64,000 nt of DNA from Nematostella vectensis (lineage: Eukaryota; Cnidaria; Anthozoa; Actiniaria; Edwardsiidae): positions 15,079,408 through 15,143,407 of the forward strand of contig NC_064046.1 of the NCBI RefSeq assembly GCF_932526225.1, written 5' to 3'. A model generated the notes under the pieces. The model made no database searches and had not been told where the DNA came from. It saw only the letters and a program-made list of their open reading frames with translations. The translations under genes were made by a program, and so were the position numbers. Position 1 is the first letter of the stretch, and each line of letters opens with the position of its first letter. Of the stretch, positions 35,800 to 50,453 are shown one piece after another.

Positions 35800-37800
35800 A
35801 TAAGTTTGTAAGATATATTTGTTTATTAAGCAAGGTCTATTTCTGAGACAAGCAAACTCAAGTGAGAGCTGTTGAAATAACAGGTGAATGTTAAAAAAAA
35901 ACAATTATCTGATTAGAAAACTAATGTAGATTCCTTTGCACCAAATAAGAACAAACTTCATTTTGTTTGTTATTTATGAGGAACGAGATGAGCTCTACAA
36001 AGCCAAGAAAAAATATGTATTGCTCATCTAAATTATACAAGTAAATAATAATATTAAAAAAGAACTACTGTAAGTAATTAGAGTGGTTTTCATTAACCCG
36101 TGAAACAAAGTGTGATAGTTAAACGGTAATAGTTAGTAAAACACAAAAAAGTACAATAGAATCAGATCACCACAAAGTGTAATACGCTAAAGCGTAGTTC
36201 ACGGGTTAATGAAGGTTTTGACATTTCAACCTTACATCCACATGAAAGTAATGCCTAATATCGAGTGCCCTACAGTAAGTGTTTTGCAGTCAAGTTGTTT
36301 TCTGTTAGTAGGTAAAAAAATATTCTAAATAATAGTAATCATAGCTATGGTCACCACTTACACATATAGCACTTGTAATGAAAAGAAAGAAAAAATATAT
36401 ATATGCAGTCAAACAACAGAATTGCATGATAACCTTGAATATATTGAATACAGGACTGTAAAAAAACATCTTTTGTACTAGTTGCTTGAACTGACCCTTG
36501 GCTATTTTTAGCTGAATTCCCCTCGCACTCTAAAAAAAAAAATAATAATAATAATAGAACAAAACTAAAAAGAAAACAAACACAGCAGAGACCCCCACCA
36601 ACAATTTTGATTTTTTTTACTTTCCTTTAAAGGGGGAGTGTCATGTTTAAGAGATTTGCAATAGCTCTAGAGCCCTGACACAATGAACTTCAGTGAAATT
36701 CTAATACTGAATTATGAGCTTTTGGTACATGTGGGAGACTTTAAACAAAACAAAAAAAAATGACCACAAACTATCCATTAACATAGTTTTCAATATAATA
36801 TTGCATATTATTTAATAAGGTATTGACAGCTTTTAAAAAGTTCAACTGTTTGTAGACACTTAAAAGCCTACAATAAACAATGACTCCAGACATGCGCAGT
36901 ACTATGCTGCTGCCCCTTTAAAGTAAAATACAGCTTTACTTAGTCAGCGTAGACAAAATTGCGGATTTTGTCAATATTCTAATATGAAGATGTCAATATT
37001 CTCCCCCCTTACGTCTTTATTTCTATTTATTTTATGATTTTCACATTATACCAAAACAGCGTCTTTTTTCTTCGCTAATTTGATGTCATGTACACAATAA
37101 AAGAGATGCGCCCGTGCGCATGGCGAGTCCCCAAGGGAGCCAAGACGCCCAAATAGACCTCTATTTTTTGTCATCCACAATCTCGGCGAGCTGTGCGTGG
37201 CGTAACCGTATTACAGACCTGGGATCCTGGTTATTGTCCTCCCCATTAATGCGCGGGTTGGGATAACCTTGCAAGAGTGTTGTACAGCATATTCGCTCGG
37301 AAATATCGGTGCTTGGGGCCTTCGGGTTCTTTACAGCCTTCCGTAAAAGCCTTGTGCTGCCATACCGATTGGGTAATCCGTATGTATGGTTTCCGTTTTG
37401 TTCTTCAGACCGGGTTCGATCCCAGGCCAACGGGCTTTTTTTTTAGTTCGTTTTTTTTTCTTTGTGCTGGACCCCCTTAATCCTGATAGGTTTTGCGCAA
37501 AAATAATAAAAAAAAAGTGAGTTTGCAAAATAAGCTTGCTAGATTTATTGATTATATGTATTTAATTTGTTCCTAGGAAGTTAACAAAAAACACAAAGCA
37601 AAGAGTTTGAGGAAGTAAACAAGTATGTGAACTTTAATGTTCTATTTGAAGGGGTGCATTTTGTACAGGGAAGCATACATAGAATGCTTAACTGGTGGAG
37701 AGGGAAGTGGTAAAAGTTTATTGAGCATAATTTCAACAATAGCAGGGGAAAGAGAGGCGCACTCTCTTCATACAATATTGCAGTTGTTACCTATTATTAA
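35800..37800 (+). repeat. Array unit 19
   Basis: Head type a, flank beta, full core. It keeps the CAGACCTGGG marker otherwise typical of delta-58 copies, so it is either the ancestral background of the deletion or a copy repaired by conversion. Confidence 0.95.
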
Positions 37801-39800
37801 ATAAGTTTGTAACATGTCTTTGTTTATTAAGCAAGGTCTATTTCTGAGACAAGCAAACTCAAGTAAGGCTGTTGAAATAACAGGTGAGTGTTAAAAGAAA
37901 AACAATTATCTGATTAGAAAACTACTGTTGATTCCTTTGCACCAAAATAACAACAAACTTCATTTTGTTTGTTATTTATGAGGAACGAGATGAGCTCTAC
38001 AAAGCCATAAAGAAATATGTATTGCTCATCTAAATTATACAAGTAAATAATAATATTAAAAAAGAACTACTGTAAGTAATTAGAGTGGTTTTCATTAACC
38101 CGTGAAACAAAGTGTGATAGTTAAACGGTAATAGTTAGTAAAACACAAAAAAGTACAATAGAATCAGATCACCACAAAGTGTAATACGCTAAAGCGTAGT
38201 TCACGGGTTAATGAAGGTTTTGACATTTCAACCTTACATCCACATGAAAGTAATGCCTAATATCGAGTGCCCTACAGTAAGTGTTTTGCAGTCAAGTTGT
38301 TTTCTGTTAGTAGGTAAAAAATTATTCTAAATAATAGTAATCATAGCTATGGTCACCACTTACACATATAGCACTTTTAATGAAAAGAAAGAAAAAATAT
38401 ATATATGCAGTCAAACAACAGAATTGCATGATAACCTTGAATATATTGAATAAAGGACTGCAAAAAAACATCTTTTGTACTAGTTGCTTGAATTGACCCT
38501 TGGCTATTTTTAGCTGACTCCCCCTCCCCCTCTAAAAAAGAAAATAATAATAATAATAGAACAAAACTAAAAAGAAAACAAACACAACAGAGACCCCCAC
38601 CAACAATTTTGATTTTTTTTACTTTCCTTTAAAAGGGGAGTGTCATGGTTAAGAGATTTGCAATAGCTCTAGAGCCCTGACACAATGAACTTCAGTGAAA
38701 TTCTAATACTGACTTATGAGCTTTTGGTATATGTGGGAGACTTTAAACAAAACAAAAAAAATGACCACAAACTGTCCATTAACATAGTTTTCAATATAAT
38801 ATTGTATATTATTTAATAAGGTATTGACAGCTTTTAAAAAGTTCAACTGTTTGTAGACACTTAAAAGCCTACAATAAACACTGACTCCAGACATGCGCAG
38901 TACTATGCTGCTGCCCCTTTAAAGTAAAATACAGCTTTACTTAGTCAGCGTAGACAAAATTGCGGATTTTGTCAATATTCTAATATAAATATGTCAATAT
39001 TCTCCCCCCTTACGTCTTTATTTCTATTTATTGTATGCTTTTCACATGATACCAAAACAGCGTCTTTTTTCTTCGCTAATTTGATGTCATGTACATAATA
39101 AAAGAGATGCGCCCGTGCGCATGGCGAGTCCCCAAGGGACCCAAGACGCCCAAATAGACCTCTGTTTTTTGTCATCCACAATCTCGGCGAGCTGTGCGTG
39201 GCGTAACCGTATTACAGGCCTGGGATCCTGGTTATTGTCCTTCCCATTAATGCGCGGGTTGGGATAACCTTGCAAGAGTGTTGTACAGCATATTCGCTCG
39301 GAAATATCGGTGCTTGGGGCCTTCGGGTTCTTTACAGCCTTCCGTAAAAGCCTTGTGCTGCCATACCGATTGGGTAATCAATATGTATGGTTTCCGTTTT
39401 GTTCTTCAGACCGGGTTCGATCCCAGGCCAATGGGCTTTTTTTTTTAGTTCGTTTTTTTTTCTTTGTGCTGGACCCCCTTAATCCTGATAGGTTTTGCGC
39501 AAAAATAATAAAAAAAGTGAGTTTGCAAAATAAGCTTGCTAGATTTATTGATTATATGTATTCAATTTGTTCCTAGGAAGTTAACAAAAAACCCAAAGCA
39601 AAGAGTTTGAGGAAGTAAACAAGTATGTGAACTTTAATGTTCTATTTGAAGGGGTGCATTTTGTACAGGGAAGCATACATAGAATGCTTAACTGGTGGAG
39701 AGGGAAGAGGTAAAATTTTATTGAGCATAATTTCAACAATAGCAGGGGGAAGAGAGGGGCACTTTCTTCATACAATATTGCAGTTGTTACCTATTATTAA
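37801..39800 (+). repeat. Array unit 20
   Basis: Head type b, flank alpha, full core. The second arm of the core hairpin is disrupted here (AATCAATATG instead of AATCCGTATG). Confidence 0.95.
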
Positions 39801-41798
39801 ATAAGTTTGTAAGATATATTTGTTTATTAAGCAAGGTCTATTTCTGAGACAAGCAAACGCAAGTAAGAGCTGTTGAAATAACAGGTGAGTGTTAAAAAAA
39901 ACAATTATCTTATTAGAAAACTAATGAAGATTCCTTTGCACCAAATTAAGAACAAACTTCATTTTGTTTGTTATTTATGAGGAACGAGATGAGCTCTACA
40001 AGGCCAAGAAGAAATATGTATTGCTCATCTAAATTATACAAGTAAATAATAATATTAAAAAAGAATTACTGTAAGTAATTAGAGTGGTTTTCATTAACCC
40101 GTGAAACAAAGTGTGATAGTTAAACGGTAATAGTTAGTAAAACAGAAAAAAGAACAATAGAATCAGATCACAACAAAGTGTAATACGCTAAAGCGTAGTT
40201 CACGGGTAAAGGAAGGTTTTGACATTTCAACCTTACATCCACATGAAAGTAATGCCTAATATCGAGTGCCCTACAGTAAGTGTTTTGCAGTCAAGTTGTT
40301 TTCTGTTAGTAGGTAAAAAATTATTCTAAATAATAGTAATCATAGCTATGGTCACCACTTACACATATAGCACTTGTAATGAAAAAAAAGAAAAAATATA
40401 TATATGCATTCAAACAACAGAATTGCATGATAACCTTGAATATATTGAATAAAGGATTGCAAAAAAACATCTTTTGTACTAGTTGCTTGAATTGACCCTT
40501 GGCTATTTTTAGCTGAATTCCCCTCCCCCTCTAAAAAAAAAAAATAATAATAATAATAGAACAAAACTAAAAAGAAAACAAACACAACAGAGACCCCACC
40601 AACAATTTTGATTTTTTTTACTTTCCTTTAAAGGGGGAGTGTCATGGTTAAGAGATTTGCAATAGCTCTAGAGCCAAGACACAATGAACTTCAGTGAAAT
40701 TCTAATACTGACTTATGAGCTTTTGGTTTATGTGGGAGACTTTAATCAAAACAAAACAAATGACAACAAACTGTCAATTAACATAGTTTTAATATAATAT
40801 TGCATATTATTTAATAAGGTATTCACAGCTTTTAAAAAGTTCAACTGTTTGTTGACACTTAAAAGCCTACAATAATCACTGACTCCAGACATGCGCAGTA
40901 CTATGTTGCTGCCCCTTTAAAGTAAAATACAGCTTTACTTAGTCAGCGTAGACAAAATTGCGGATTTTGTCAATATTCTAATATGAAGATGTCAATATTC
41001 TCCCCCCTAACGTCTTTATTTCTATTTATTTTATGATTTTCACATGATACCAAAACAGCGTCTTTTTTCTTCGCTAATTTGATGTCATGTACACAATAAA
41101 AGAGATGCGCCCGTGCGCATGGCGAGTCCCCAAGGGACCCAAGACGCCCAAATAGACCTCTATTTTTTGTCATCCACAATCTCGGCGAGCTGTGCGTGGC
41201 GTAACCGTATTACAGGCCTGGGATCCTGGTTATTGTCCTCCCCATTGATGCGCGGGTTGGGATAACCTTGCAAGAGTGTTGTACAGCATATTCGCTCGGA
41301 AATATCGGTGCTTGGGGCCTTCGGGTTCTTTACAGTCTTCCGTAAAAGCCTTGTGCTGCCATACCGATTGGGTAATCCGTATGTATGGTTTCCGTTTTGT
41401 TCTTCAGACCGGGTTGGATCCCAGGCCAATGGGCTTTTTTTTTAGTTCGTTTTTTTTTTCTTTGTGCTGGACCCCCTTAATCCTGATAGGTTTTGCGCAA
41501 AAATAATAAAAAAAGTGAGTTTGCAAAATAAGCTTGCTAGATTTATTGATTATATGTATTCAATTTGTTCCTAGGAAGTTAACAAAAAACACAAAGCAAA
41601 GAGTTTGAGGAAGTAAACAAGTATGTGAACTTTAATGTTCTATTTGAAGGGGTGCATTTTGTACAGGGAAGCATACATAGAATGCTTAACTGGTGGAGAG
41701 GGAAGAGGTAAAAGTTTATTGAGCATAATTTCAACAATAGCAGAAGGAAGAGAGTGGCACTCTCTTCATACAATATTGCAGTTGTTACCTATTATTAA
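39801..41798 (+). repeat. Array unit 21
   Basis: Head type a, flank beta, full core. The right end of the piggyBac-like element is damaged (GGGTAAAGG instead of GGGTTAATG). The B-box is mutated (GGTTGGATCCC). Confidence 0.95.
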
Positions 41799-43797
41799 AT
41801 AAGTTTGTAACATGTCTTTGTTTATTAAGCAAGGTCTATTTGTGAGACAAGCAAACTCAAGTAAGGCTGTTGAAATAACAGGTGAGTGTTAAAAGAAAAA
41901 CAATTATCTGATTAGAAAATTACTCTAGATTCCTTTGCACCAAAATAAGAACAAACTTTATTTTGTTTGTTATTTATGAGGAACGAGATGAGCTCTACAA
42001 AGCCATAAAGAAATATGTATTGCTCATCTAAATTATACAAGTAAATAATAATATTAAAAAAGAACTACTGTAAGTAATTAGAGTGGTTTTCATTAACCCG
42101 TGAAACAAAGTGTGATAGTTAAACGGTAATAGTTAGTAAAACACAAAAAAGTACAATAGAATCAGATCACCACAAAGTGTAATACGCTAAAGCGTAGTTC
42201 ACGGGTTAATGAAGGTTTTGACATTTCAACCTTACATCCACACGAAAGTAATGCCTAATATCGAGTGCCCTACAGTAAGTGTTTTGCAATCAAGTTGTTT
42301 TCTGTTAGTAGGTAAAAAATTATTCTAAATAATAGTAATCATAGCTATGGTCACCACTTACACATATAGCACTTGTAATGAAAAGAAAGAAAATATATAT
42401 ATATGCAGTCATACAACAGAATTGCATGATAACCTTGAATATATTGAATAAAGGATTGCAAAAAAACATATTTTGTACTAGTTGCTTGAATTGACCCTTG
42501 GCTATTTTTAGCTGACTTCCCCTTCCCCTCTAAAAAGAAAATAATAATAATAATAGAACAAAACTAAAAAGAAAACAAACACAACAGAGACCCCCAACAA
42601 CAATTTTGATTTTTTTTACTTTCCTTTAAATGGGGAGTGTCATGGTTAAGAGATTTGCAATAGCTCTAGATTCCTGACACAATGAACTTCAGTGAAATTC
42701 TAATACTGACTTATGAGCTTTTGGTACATGTGGGAGACTTTAAACAAAACAAAAAAATGACCACAAACTGTCCATTAACATAGTTTTCAATATAATATTG
42801 CATATTATTTAATAAGGTATTGACAGCTTTTAAAAAATTCAACTGTTTGTAGACACTTAAAAGCCTACAATAAACACTGACTCCAGACATGCGCAGTACT
42901 ATGCTGCTGCCCCTTTAAAGTAAAATACAGCTTTACTTAGTCAGCGTAGACAATATTGCGGATTTTGTCAATATTCTAATATAAATATGTCAATATTATC
43001 CCCCCTTACGTCTTTATTTCTATTTATTTTATGCTTTTCACATGATACCAAAACAGCGTCTTTTTTCTTCGCTAATTTGATGTCATGTACACAATAAAAG
43101 AGATGCGCCCGTGCGCATGGCGAGTCCCCAAGGAACCCAAGACGCCCAAATAGACCTCTATTTTTTGTCATCCACAATCTCGGCGAGCTGTGCGTGGCGT
43201 AACCGTATTACAGGCCTGGGATCCTGGTTATTGTCCTCCCCATTAATGCGCGGGTTGGGATAACCTTGCAAGAGTGTTGTACAGCAAATTCGCTCGGAAA
43301 TATCGGTGCTTGGGGCCTTCGGGTTCCTTACATCCTTCCGTAAAAGCCTTGTGCTGCCATACTGATTGGGTAATCCGTATGTATGGTTTCCGTTTTGTTC
43401 TTCAGACCGGGTTCGATCCCAGGCCAATGGGCTTTTTTTTTTTAGTTCGTTTTTTTTTCTTTGTGCTGGACCCCCTTAATCCTGATAGGTTTTGCGCGAA
43501 AATAATAAAAAAAAGTGAGTTTGCAAAATAAGCTTGCTAGATTTATTGATTATATGTATTTAATTTGTTCCTAGAAGTTAACAAAAAACACAAAGCAAAG
43601 AGTTTGAGGAAGTAAACTAGTATGTGAACTTCAATGTTCTATTTGAAGGGGTGCATTTTGTACAGGGAAGCATACATAGAATCTTTAACTGGTGGAGAGG
43701 GAAGAGGTAAAATTTTATTGAGCATAATTTCAACAATAGCAGGGGGAAGAGAGGGGCACTCTCTTCATACAATATTGCAGTTGTTACCTATTATTAA
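41799..43797 (+). repeat. Array unit 22
   Basis: Head type b, flank alpha, full core. It has CATACTGATT and TTCCTAGAAGTT, as in units 8, 11 and 25. The C/EBP-like palindrome is mutated (TTTTGCGCGAAA). Confidence 0.95.
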
Positions 43798-45805
43798 ATA
43801 AGTTTGTAACATGTCTTTGTTCATTAAGCAAGGTCTATTTCTGAGACAAGCAAACTCAAGTAAGGCTGTTGAAATAACAGGTGAGTGTTAAAAGAAAAAC
43901 AATTATCTGATTAGAAAACTACTGTAGATTCCTTTGCAACAAAATAAGAACAAACTTCATTTTGTTTGTTATTTATGAGGAACGAGATGAGCTCTACAAA
44001 GCCATAAAGAAATATGTATTGCTTATCTAAATTATACAAGTAAATAATAATATTAAAAAAGAACTACTGTAAGTAATTAGAGTGGTTTTCATTAACCCGT
44101 GAAACAAAGTGTGATAGTTAAACGGTAATAGTAGTAAAACCCAAAAAAGTACAATAGAATCAGATCACCACAAAGTGTAATACGCTAAAGCGTAGTTCAC
44201 GGGTTAATAAAGGTTTTGACATTTCAACCTTACATCCACATGAAAGTAATGCCTAATATCGAGTGCCCTACAGTAAGTGTTTTGCAGTCAAGTTGTTTTC
44301 TGTTAGTAGGTAAAAAAATATTCTAGATAATAGTAATCAAAGCTATGATCACCACTTACACATATAGAACTTGTAATGAAAAGAAAGAAAAAAAAAATAT
44401 ATATATATATATGCATTCAAACAACAGAATTGCATGATAACCTTAAATATATTGAATAAAGGATTGCAAAAAAACATCTTTTGTACTAGTTGCTTGAATT
44501 GACCCTTGGCTATTTTTAGCTGAATTCCCCTCCCCCTCTAAAAAAGAAAATAATAATAATAATAGAACAAAACTAAAAAGAAAACAAACACAACAGAGAC
44601 CCCCACCAACAATTTTGATTTTTTTTTTACTTTCCTTTAAAGGGGGAGTGTCATGGTTAAGAGATTTGCAATAGCTCTAGAGCCAAGACACAATGAACTT
44701 CAGTGAAATTCTAATACTGACTTATGAGCTTTTGGTATATGTGGGAGACTTTAATCAAAACAAAACAAATGACAACAAACTGTCAATTAACATAGTTTTA
44801 ATATAATATTGCATATTATTTAATAAGGTATTCACAGCTTTTAAAAAGTTCAACTTTTTGTTGACACTTAAAAGCCTACAATAATCACTGACTCCAGACA
44901 TGCGCAGTACTATGTTGCTGCCCCTTTAAAGTAAAATACAGCTTTACTTAGTCAGCGTAGACAAAATTGCGGATTTTGTCAATATTCTAATATGAAGATG
45001 TCAATATTCTCCCCCCTTACGTCTTTATTTCTATTTATTTTATGATTTTCACATGATACCAAAACAGCGTCTTTTTTCTTCGCTAATTTGATGTCATGTA
45101 CACAATAAAAGAGATGCGCCCGTGCGCATGGCGAGTCCCCAAGGGACCCAAGACGCCCAAATAGACCTCCATTTTTTGTCATCCACGATCTCGGCGAGCT
45201 GTGCGTGGCGTAACCGTATTACAGGCCTGGGATCCTGGTTATTGTCCTCCCCATTAATGCGCGGGTTGGGATAACCTTGCAAGAGTGTTGTACAGCATAT
45301 TCGCTCGGAAATATCGGTGCTTGGGGCGTTCGGGTTCTTTACAGTCTTCCGTAAAAGCCTTGTGCTGCCATACCGATTGGGTAATCCGTATGTATGGTTT
45401 GTTTTGTTCTTCAGACCGGGTTCGATCCCAGGCCAATGGGCTTTTTTTTTAGTTCGTTTTTTTTTCTTTGTGCTGGACCCCCTTAATCCTGATAGGTTTT
45501 GCGCAAAAATAATAAAAAAAAGTGAGTTTGCAAAATAAGCTTGCTAGATTTATTGATTATATGTATTCAATTTGTTCCTAGGAAGTTAACAAAAAACACA
45601 AAGCAAAGAGTTTGAGGAAGTAAACAAGTATGTGAACTTTAATGTTCTATTTGAAGGGGTGCATTTTGTACAGGGAAGCATACATAGAATGCTTAACTGG
45701 TGGAGAGGGAAGAGGTAAAAGTTTATTGAGCATAATTTCAACAATAGCAGGGGGAAGAGAGGGGCACTCTCTTCATACAATATTGCATTTGTTACCTATT
45801 ATTAA
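43798..45805 (+). repeat. Array unit 23
   Basis: Head type b with TTGTTCATT, flank beta, full core. AGTAATCAAAGCTATGATC, GGGGCGTTCGGG and ATGGTTTGTTTTG are shared only with unit 24. Confidence 0.95.
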
Positions 45806-47815
45806 ATAAGTTTGTAACATGTCTTTGTTTATTAAGCAAGGTCTATTTGTGAGACAAGCAAACTCAAGTAAGAGCTGTTGAAATAACAGGTGAGTGTTAA
45901 AAAAAAACAATTATCTGATTAGAAAACTAATGTAGATTCCTTTGCACCAAATTAAGAACAAACTTCATTTTGTTTGTTATTTATGAGGAACGAGATGAGC
46001 TCTACAAAGCCATAAAGAAATATGTATTGCTCATCTAAATTATACAAGTAAATAATAATATTAGAAAAGAACTACTGTAAGTAATTAGAGTGGTTTTCAT
46101 TAACACGTGAAACAATGTGTGATAGTTAAACGGTAGTAGTAGTAAAACACAAAAAAGTACAATAGAATCAGATCACCACAAAGTGTAATACGCTAAAGCG
46201 TAGTTCACGGGTTAATGAAGGTTTTGACATTTCAACCTTACATCCACATGAAAGTAATGCCTAATATCGAGTGCCCTACAGTAAGTGTTTTGCAGTCAAG
46301 TTGTTTTCTGTTAGTAGGTAAAAAAATATTCTAGATAATAGTAATCAAAGCTATGATCACCACTTACACATATAGAACTTGTAATGAAAAGAAAGAAAAA
46401 AAAATATATATATATATATATGCATTCAAACAACAGAATTGCATGATAACCTTAAATATATTGAATAAAGGATTGCAAAAAAACATCTTTTGTACTAGTT
46501 GCTTGAATTGACCCTTGGCTATTTTTAGCTGAATTCCCCTCCCCCTCTAAAAAAGAAAATAATAATAATAATAGAACAAAACTAAAAAGAAAACAAACAC
46601 AACAGAGACCCCCACCAACAATTTTGATTTTTTTTTTACTTTCCTTTAAAGGGGGAGTGTCATGGTTAAGAGATTTGCAATAGCTCTAGAGCCAAGACAC
46701 AATGAACTTCAGTGAAATTCTAATACTGACTTATGAGCTTTTGGTATATGTGGGAGACTTTAATCAAAACAAAACAAATGACAACAAACTGTCAATTAAC
46801 ATAGTTTTAATATAATATTGCATATTATTTAATAAGGTATTCACAGCTTTTAAAAAGTTCAACTTTTTGTTGACACTTAAAAGCCTACAATAATCACTGA
46901 CTCCAGACATGCGCAGTACTATGTTGCTGCCCCTTTAAAGTAAAATACAGCTTTACTTAGTCAGCGTAGACAATATTGCGGATTTTGTCAATATTCTAAT
47001 ATAAATATGTCAATATTCTCCCCCCTTACGTCTTTATTTCTATTTATTTTATGCTTTTCACATGATACCAAAACAGCGTCTTTTTTCTTCGCTAATTTGA
47101 TGTCATGTACACAATAAAAGAGATGCGCCCGTGCGCATGGCGAGTCCCCAAGCAACCCAAGACGCCCAAATAGACCTCTATTTTTTGTCATCCACGATCT
47201 CGGCGAGCTGTGCGTGGCGTAACCGTATTACAGGCCTGGGATCCTGGTTATTGTCCTCCCCATTAATGCGCGGGTTGGGATAACCTTGCAAGAGTGTTGT
47301 ACAGCATATTCGCTCGGAAATATCGGTGCTTGGGGCGTTCGGGTTCTTTACAGTCTTCCGTAAAAGCCTTGTGCTGCCATACCGATTGGGTAATCCGTAT
47401 GTATGGTTTGTTTTGTTCTTCAGACCGGGTTCGATCCCAGGCCAATGGGCTTTTTTTAATAGTTCGTTTTTTTTTCTTTGTGCTGGACCCCCTTAATCCT
47501 GATAGGTTTTGCGCAAAAATAATAAAAAAAAGTGAGTTTGCAAAATAAGCTTGCTAGATTTATTGATTATATGTATTCAATTTGTTCCTAGGAAGTTAAC
47601 AAAAAACACAAAGCAAAGAGTTTGAGGAAGTAAACAAGTATGTGAACTTTAATGTTCTATTTGAAGGGGTGCATTTTGTACAGGGAAGCATACATAGAAT
47701 GCTTAACTGGTGGAGAGGGAAGAGGTAAAAGTTTATTGAGCATAATTTCAACAATAGCAGGGGGAAGAGAGGGGCACTCTCTTCATACAATATTGCAGTT
47801 GTTACCTATTATTAA
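45806..47815 (+). repeat. Array unit 24
   Basis: Hybrid head (CATGTCTTTG of type b followed by GTAAGAGCTG of type a), flank alpha, full core. The middle and tail match unit 23 except for an alpha patch at about 46,970-47,155, which looks like a conversion tract from a unit 8/11-type donor. Confidence 0.95.
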
Positions 47816-49820
47816 ATAAGTTTGTAACATGTCTTTGTTTATTAAGCAAGGTCTATTTGTGAGACAAGCAAACTCAAGTAAGAGCTGTTGAAATAACAGG
47901 TGAGTGTTAAAAAAAAACAATTATCTGATTAGAAAACTAATGTAGATTCCTTTGCACCAAATTAAGAACAAACTTCATTTTGTTTGTTATTTATGAGGAA
48001 CGAGATGAGCTCTACAAAGCCATAAAGAAATATGTATTGCTCATCTAAATTATACAAGTAAATAATAATATTAGAAAAGAACTACTGTAAGTAATTAGAG
48101 TGGTTTTCATTAACACGTGAAACAATGTGTGATAGTTAAACGGTAGTAGTAGTAAAACACAAAAAAGTACAATAGAATCAGATCACCACAAAGTGTAATA
48201 CGCTAAAGCGTAGTTCACGGGTTAATGAAGGTTTTGACATTTCAACCTTACATCCACATGAAAGTAATGCCTAATATCGAGTGCCCTACAATAAGTGTTT
48301 TGCAGTCAAGTTGTTTTCTGTTAGTAGGTAAAAAAATATTCTAAATAATAGTAATCATAGCTATGGTCACCACTTACACATATAGAACTTGTAATGAAAA
48401 GAAAGAAAAAAAATATATATATGCATTCAAACAACAGAATTGCATGATAACCTTGAATATATTGAATAAAGGACTGCAAAAAAAACATCTTTTGTACTAG
48501 TTGCTTGAATTGACCCTTGGCTATTTTTAGCTGAATTCCCCTCCCCCTCTAAAAAAGAAAATAATAATAATAATAGAACAAAACTAAAAAGAAAACAAAC
48601 ACAACAGAGACCCCCACCAACAATTTTGATTTTTTTTTTACTTTCCTTTAAAAGGGGAGTGTCATGGTTAAGAGATTTGCAATAGCTCTAGAGCCCTGAC
48701 ACAATGAACTTCAGTTAAATTCTAATACTGACTTATGAGCTTTTGGTACATGTGGGAGACTTTAAACAAAACAAAAAAAAATAACCACAAACTGTCCATT
48801 AACATAGTTTTCAATATAATATTGCATATTATTTAATAAGGTATTGACAGCTTTTAAAAAGTTCAACTGTTTGTAGACACTTAAAAGCCTACAATAAACA
48901 CTGACTCCAGACATGCGCAGTACTATGCTGCTGCCCCTTTAAAGTAAAATACAGCTTTACTTAGTCAGCGTAGACAATATTGCGGATTTTGTCAATATTC
49001 TAATATAAATATGTCAATATTCTCCCCCCTTACGTCTTTATTTCTATTTATTTTATGCTTTTCACATGATACCAAAACAGCGTCTTTTTTCTTCGCTAAT
49101 TTGATGTCATGTACATAATAAAATGGATGCGCCCGTGCGCATGGCGAGTCCCCAAGGGACCCAAGACGCCCAAATAGACCTCTATTTTTTGTCATCCACA
49201 ATCTCGGCGAGCTGTGCGTGGCGTAACCGTATTACAGACCTGGGATCCTGATTATTGTCCTCCCCATTAATGCGCGGGTTGGGATAACCTTGCAAGAGTG
49301 TTGTACAGCATATTCGCTCGGAAATATCGGTGCTTGGGGCCTTCGGGTTCTTTACAGCCTTCCGTAAAAGCCTTGTGCTGCCATACTGATTGGGTAATCC
49401 GTATGTATGGTTTCCGTTTTGTTCTTCAGACCGGGTTCGATCCCAGGCCAATGGGCTTTTTTTTTTAGTTCGTTTTTTTTTCTTTGTGCTGGACCCCCTT
49501 AATCCTGATAGGTTTTGCGCAAAAATAATAAAAAAAAGTGAGTTTGCAAAATAAGCTTGCTAGATTTATTGATTATATGTATTTAATTTGTTCCTAGAAG
49601 TTAACAAAAAACACAAAGCAAAGAGTTTGAGGAAGTAAACAAGTATGTGAACTTTAATGTTCTATTTGAAGGGGTGCATTTTGTACAGGGAAGCATACAT
49701 AGAATGCTAAACTGGTGGAGAGGGAAGAGGTAAAATTTTATTGAGCATAATTTCAACAATAGCAGGGGGAAGAGAGGGGCACTCTCTTCATACAATATTG
49801 CAGTTGTTACCTATTATTAA
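47816..49820 (+). repeat. Array unit 25
   Basis: The same hybrid head as unit 24, including TTAACACGTGAAACAATG and GGTAGTAGTAGT. The second half switches to a unit 8/11-type haplotype (CATACTGATT, TTCCTAGAAGTT). Flank alpha, full core. Confidence 0.95.
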
Positions 49821-50416
49821 ATAAGTTTGTAACATGTCTTTGTTCATTAAGCAAGGTCTATTTCTGAGACAAGCAAACTCAAGTAAGGCTGTTGAAATAA
49901 CAGGTGAGTGTTAAAAGAAAAACAATTATCTGATTAGAAAACTACTGTAGATTCCTTTGCACCAAAATAAGAACAAACTTCATTTTGTTTGTTATTTATG
50001 AGGAACGAGATGAGCTCTACAAAGCCATAAAGAAATATGTATTGCTCATCTAAATTATACAAGTAAATAATAATATTAAAAAAGAACTACTGTAAGTAAT
50101 TAGAGTGGTTTTCATTAACCCGTGAAACAAAGTGTGATAGTTAAACGGTAATAGTTAGTAAAACACAAAAAAGTACAATAGAATCAGATCACCACAAAGT
50201 GTAATAAGCTAAAGCGTAGTTCACGGGTTAATGAAGGTTTTGACATTTCAACCTTACATCCACATGAAAGTAATGCCTAATATCGAGTGCCCTACAGTAA
50301 GTGTTTTGCAGTCAAGTTGTTTTCTGTTAGTAGGTAAAAAAATATTGTAAATAATAGTAATCATAGCTATGGTCACCACTTACACATATAGAACTTGTAA
50401 TGAAAAGAAAGAAAAA

Positions 50417-50453
<37 letters not shown>

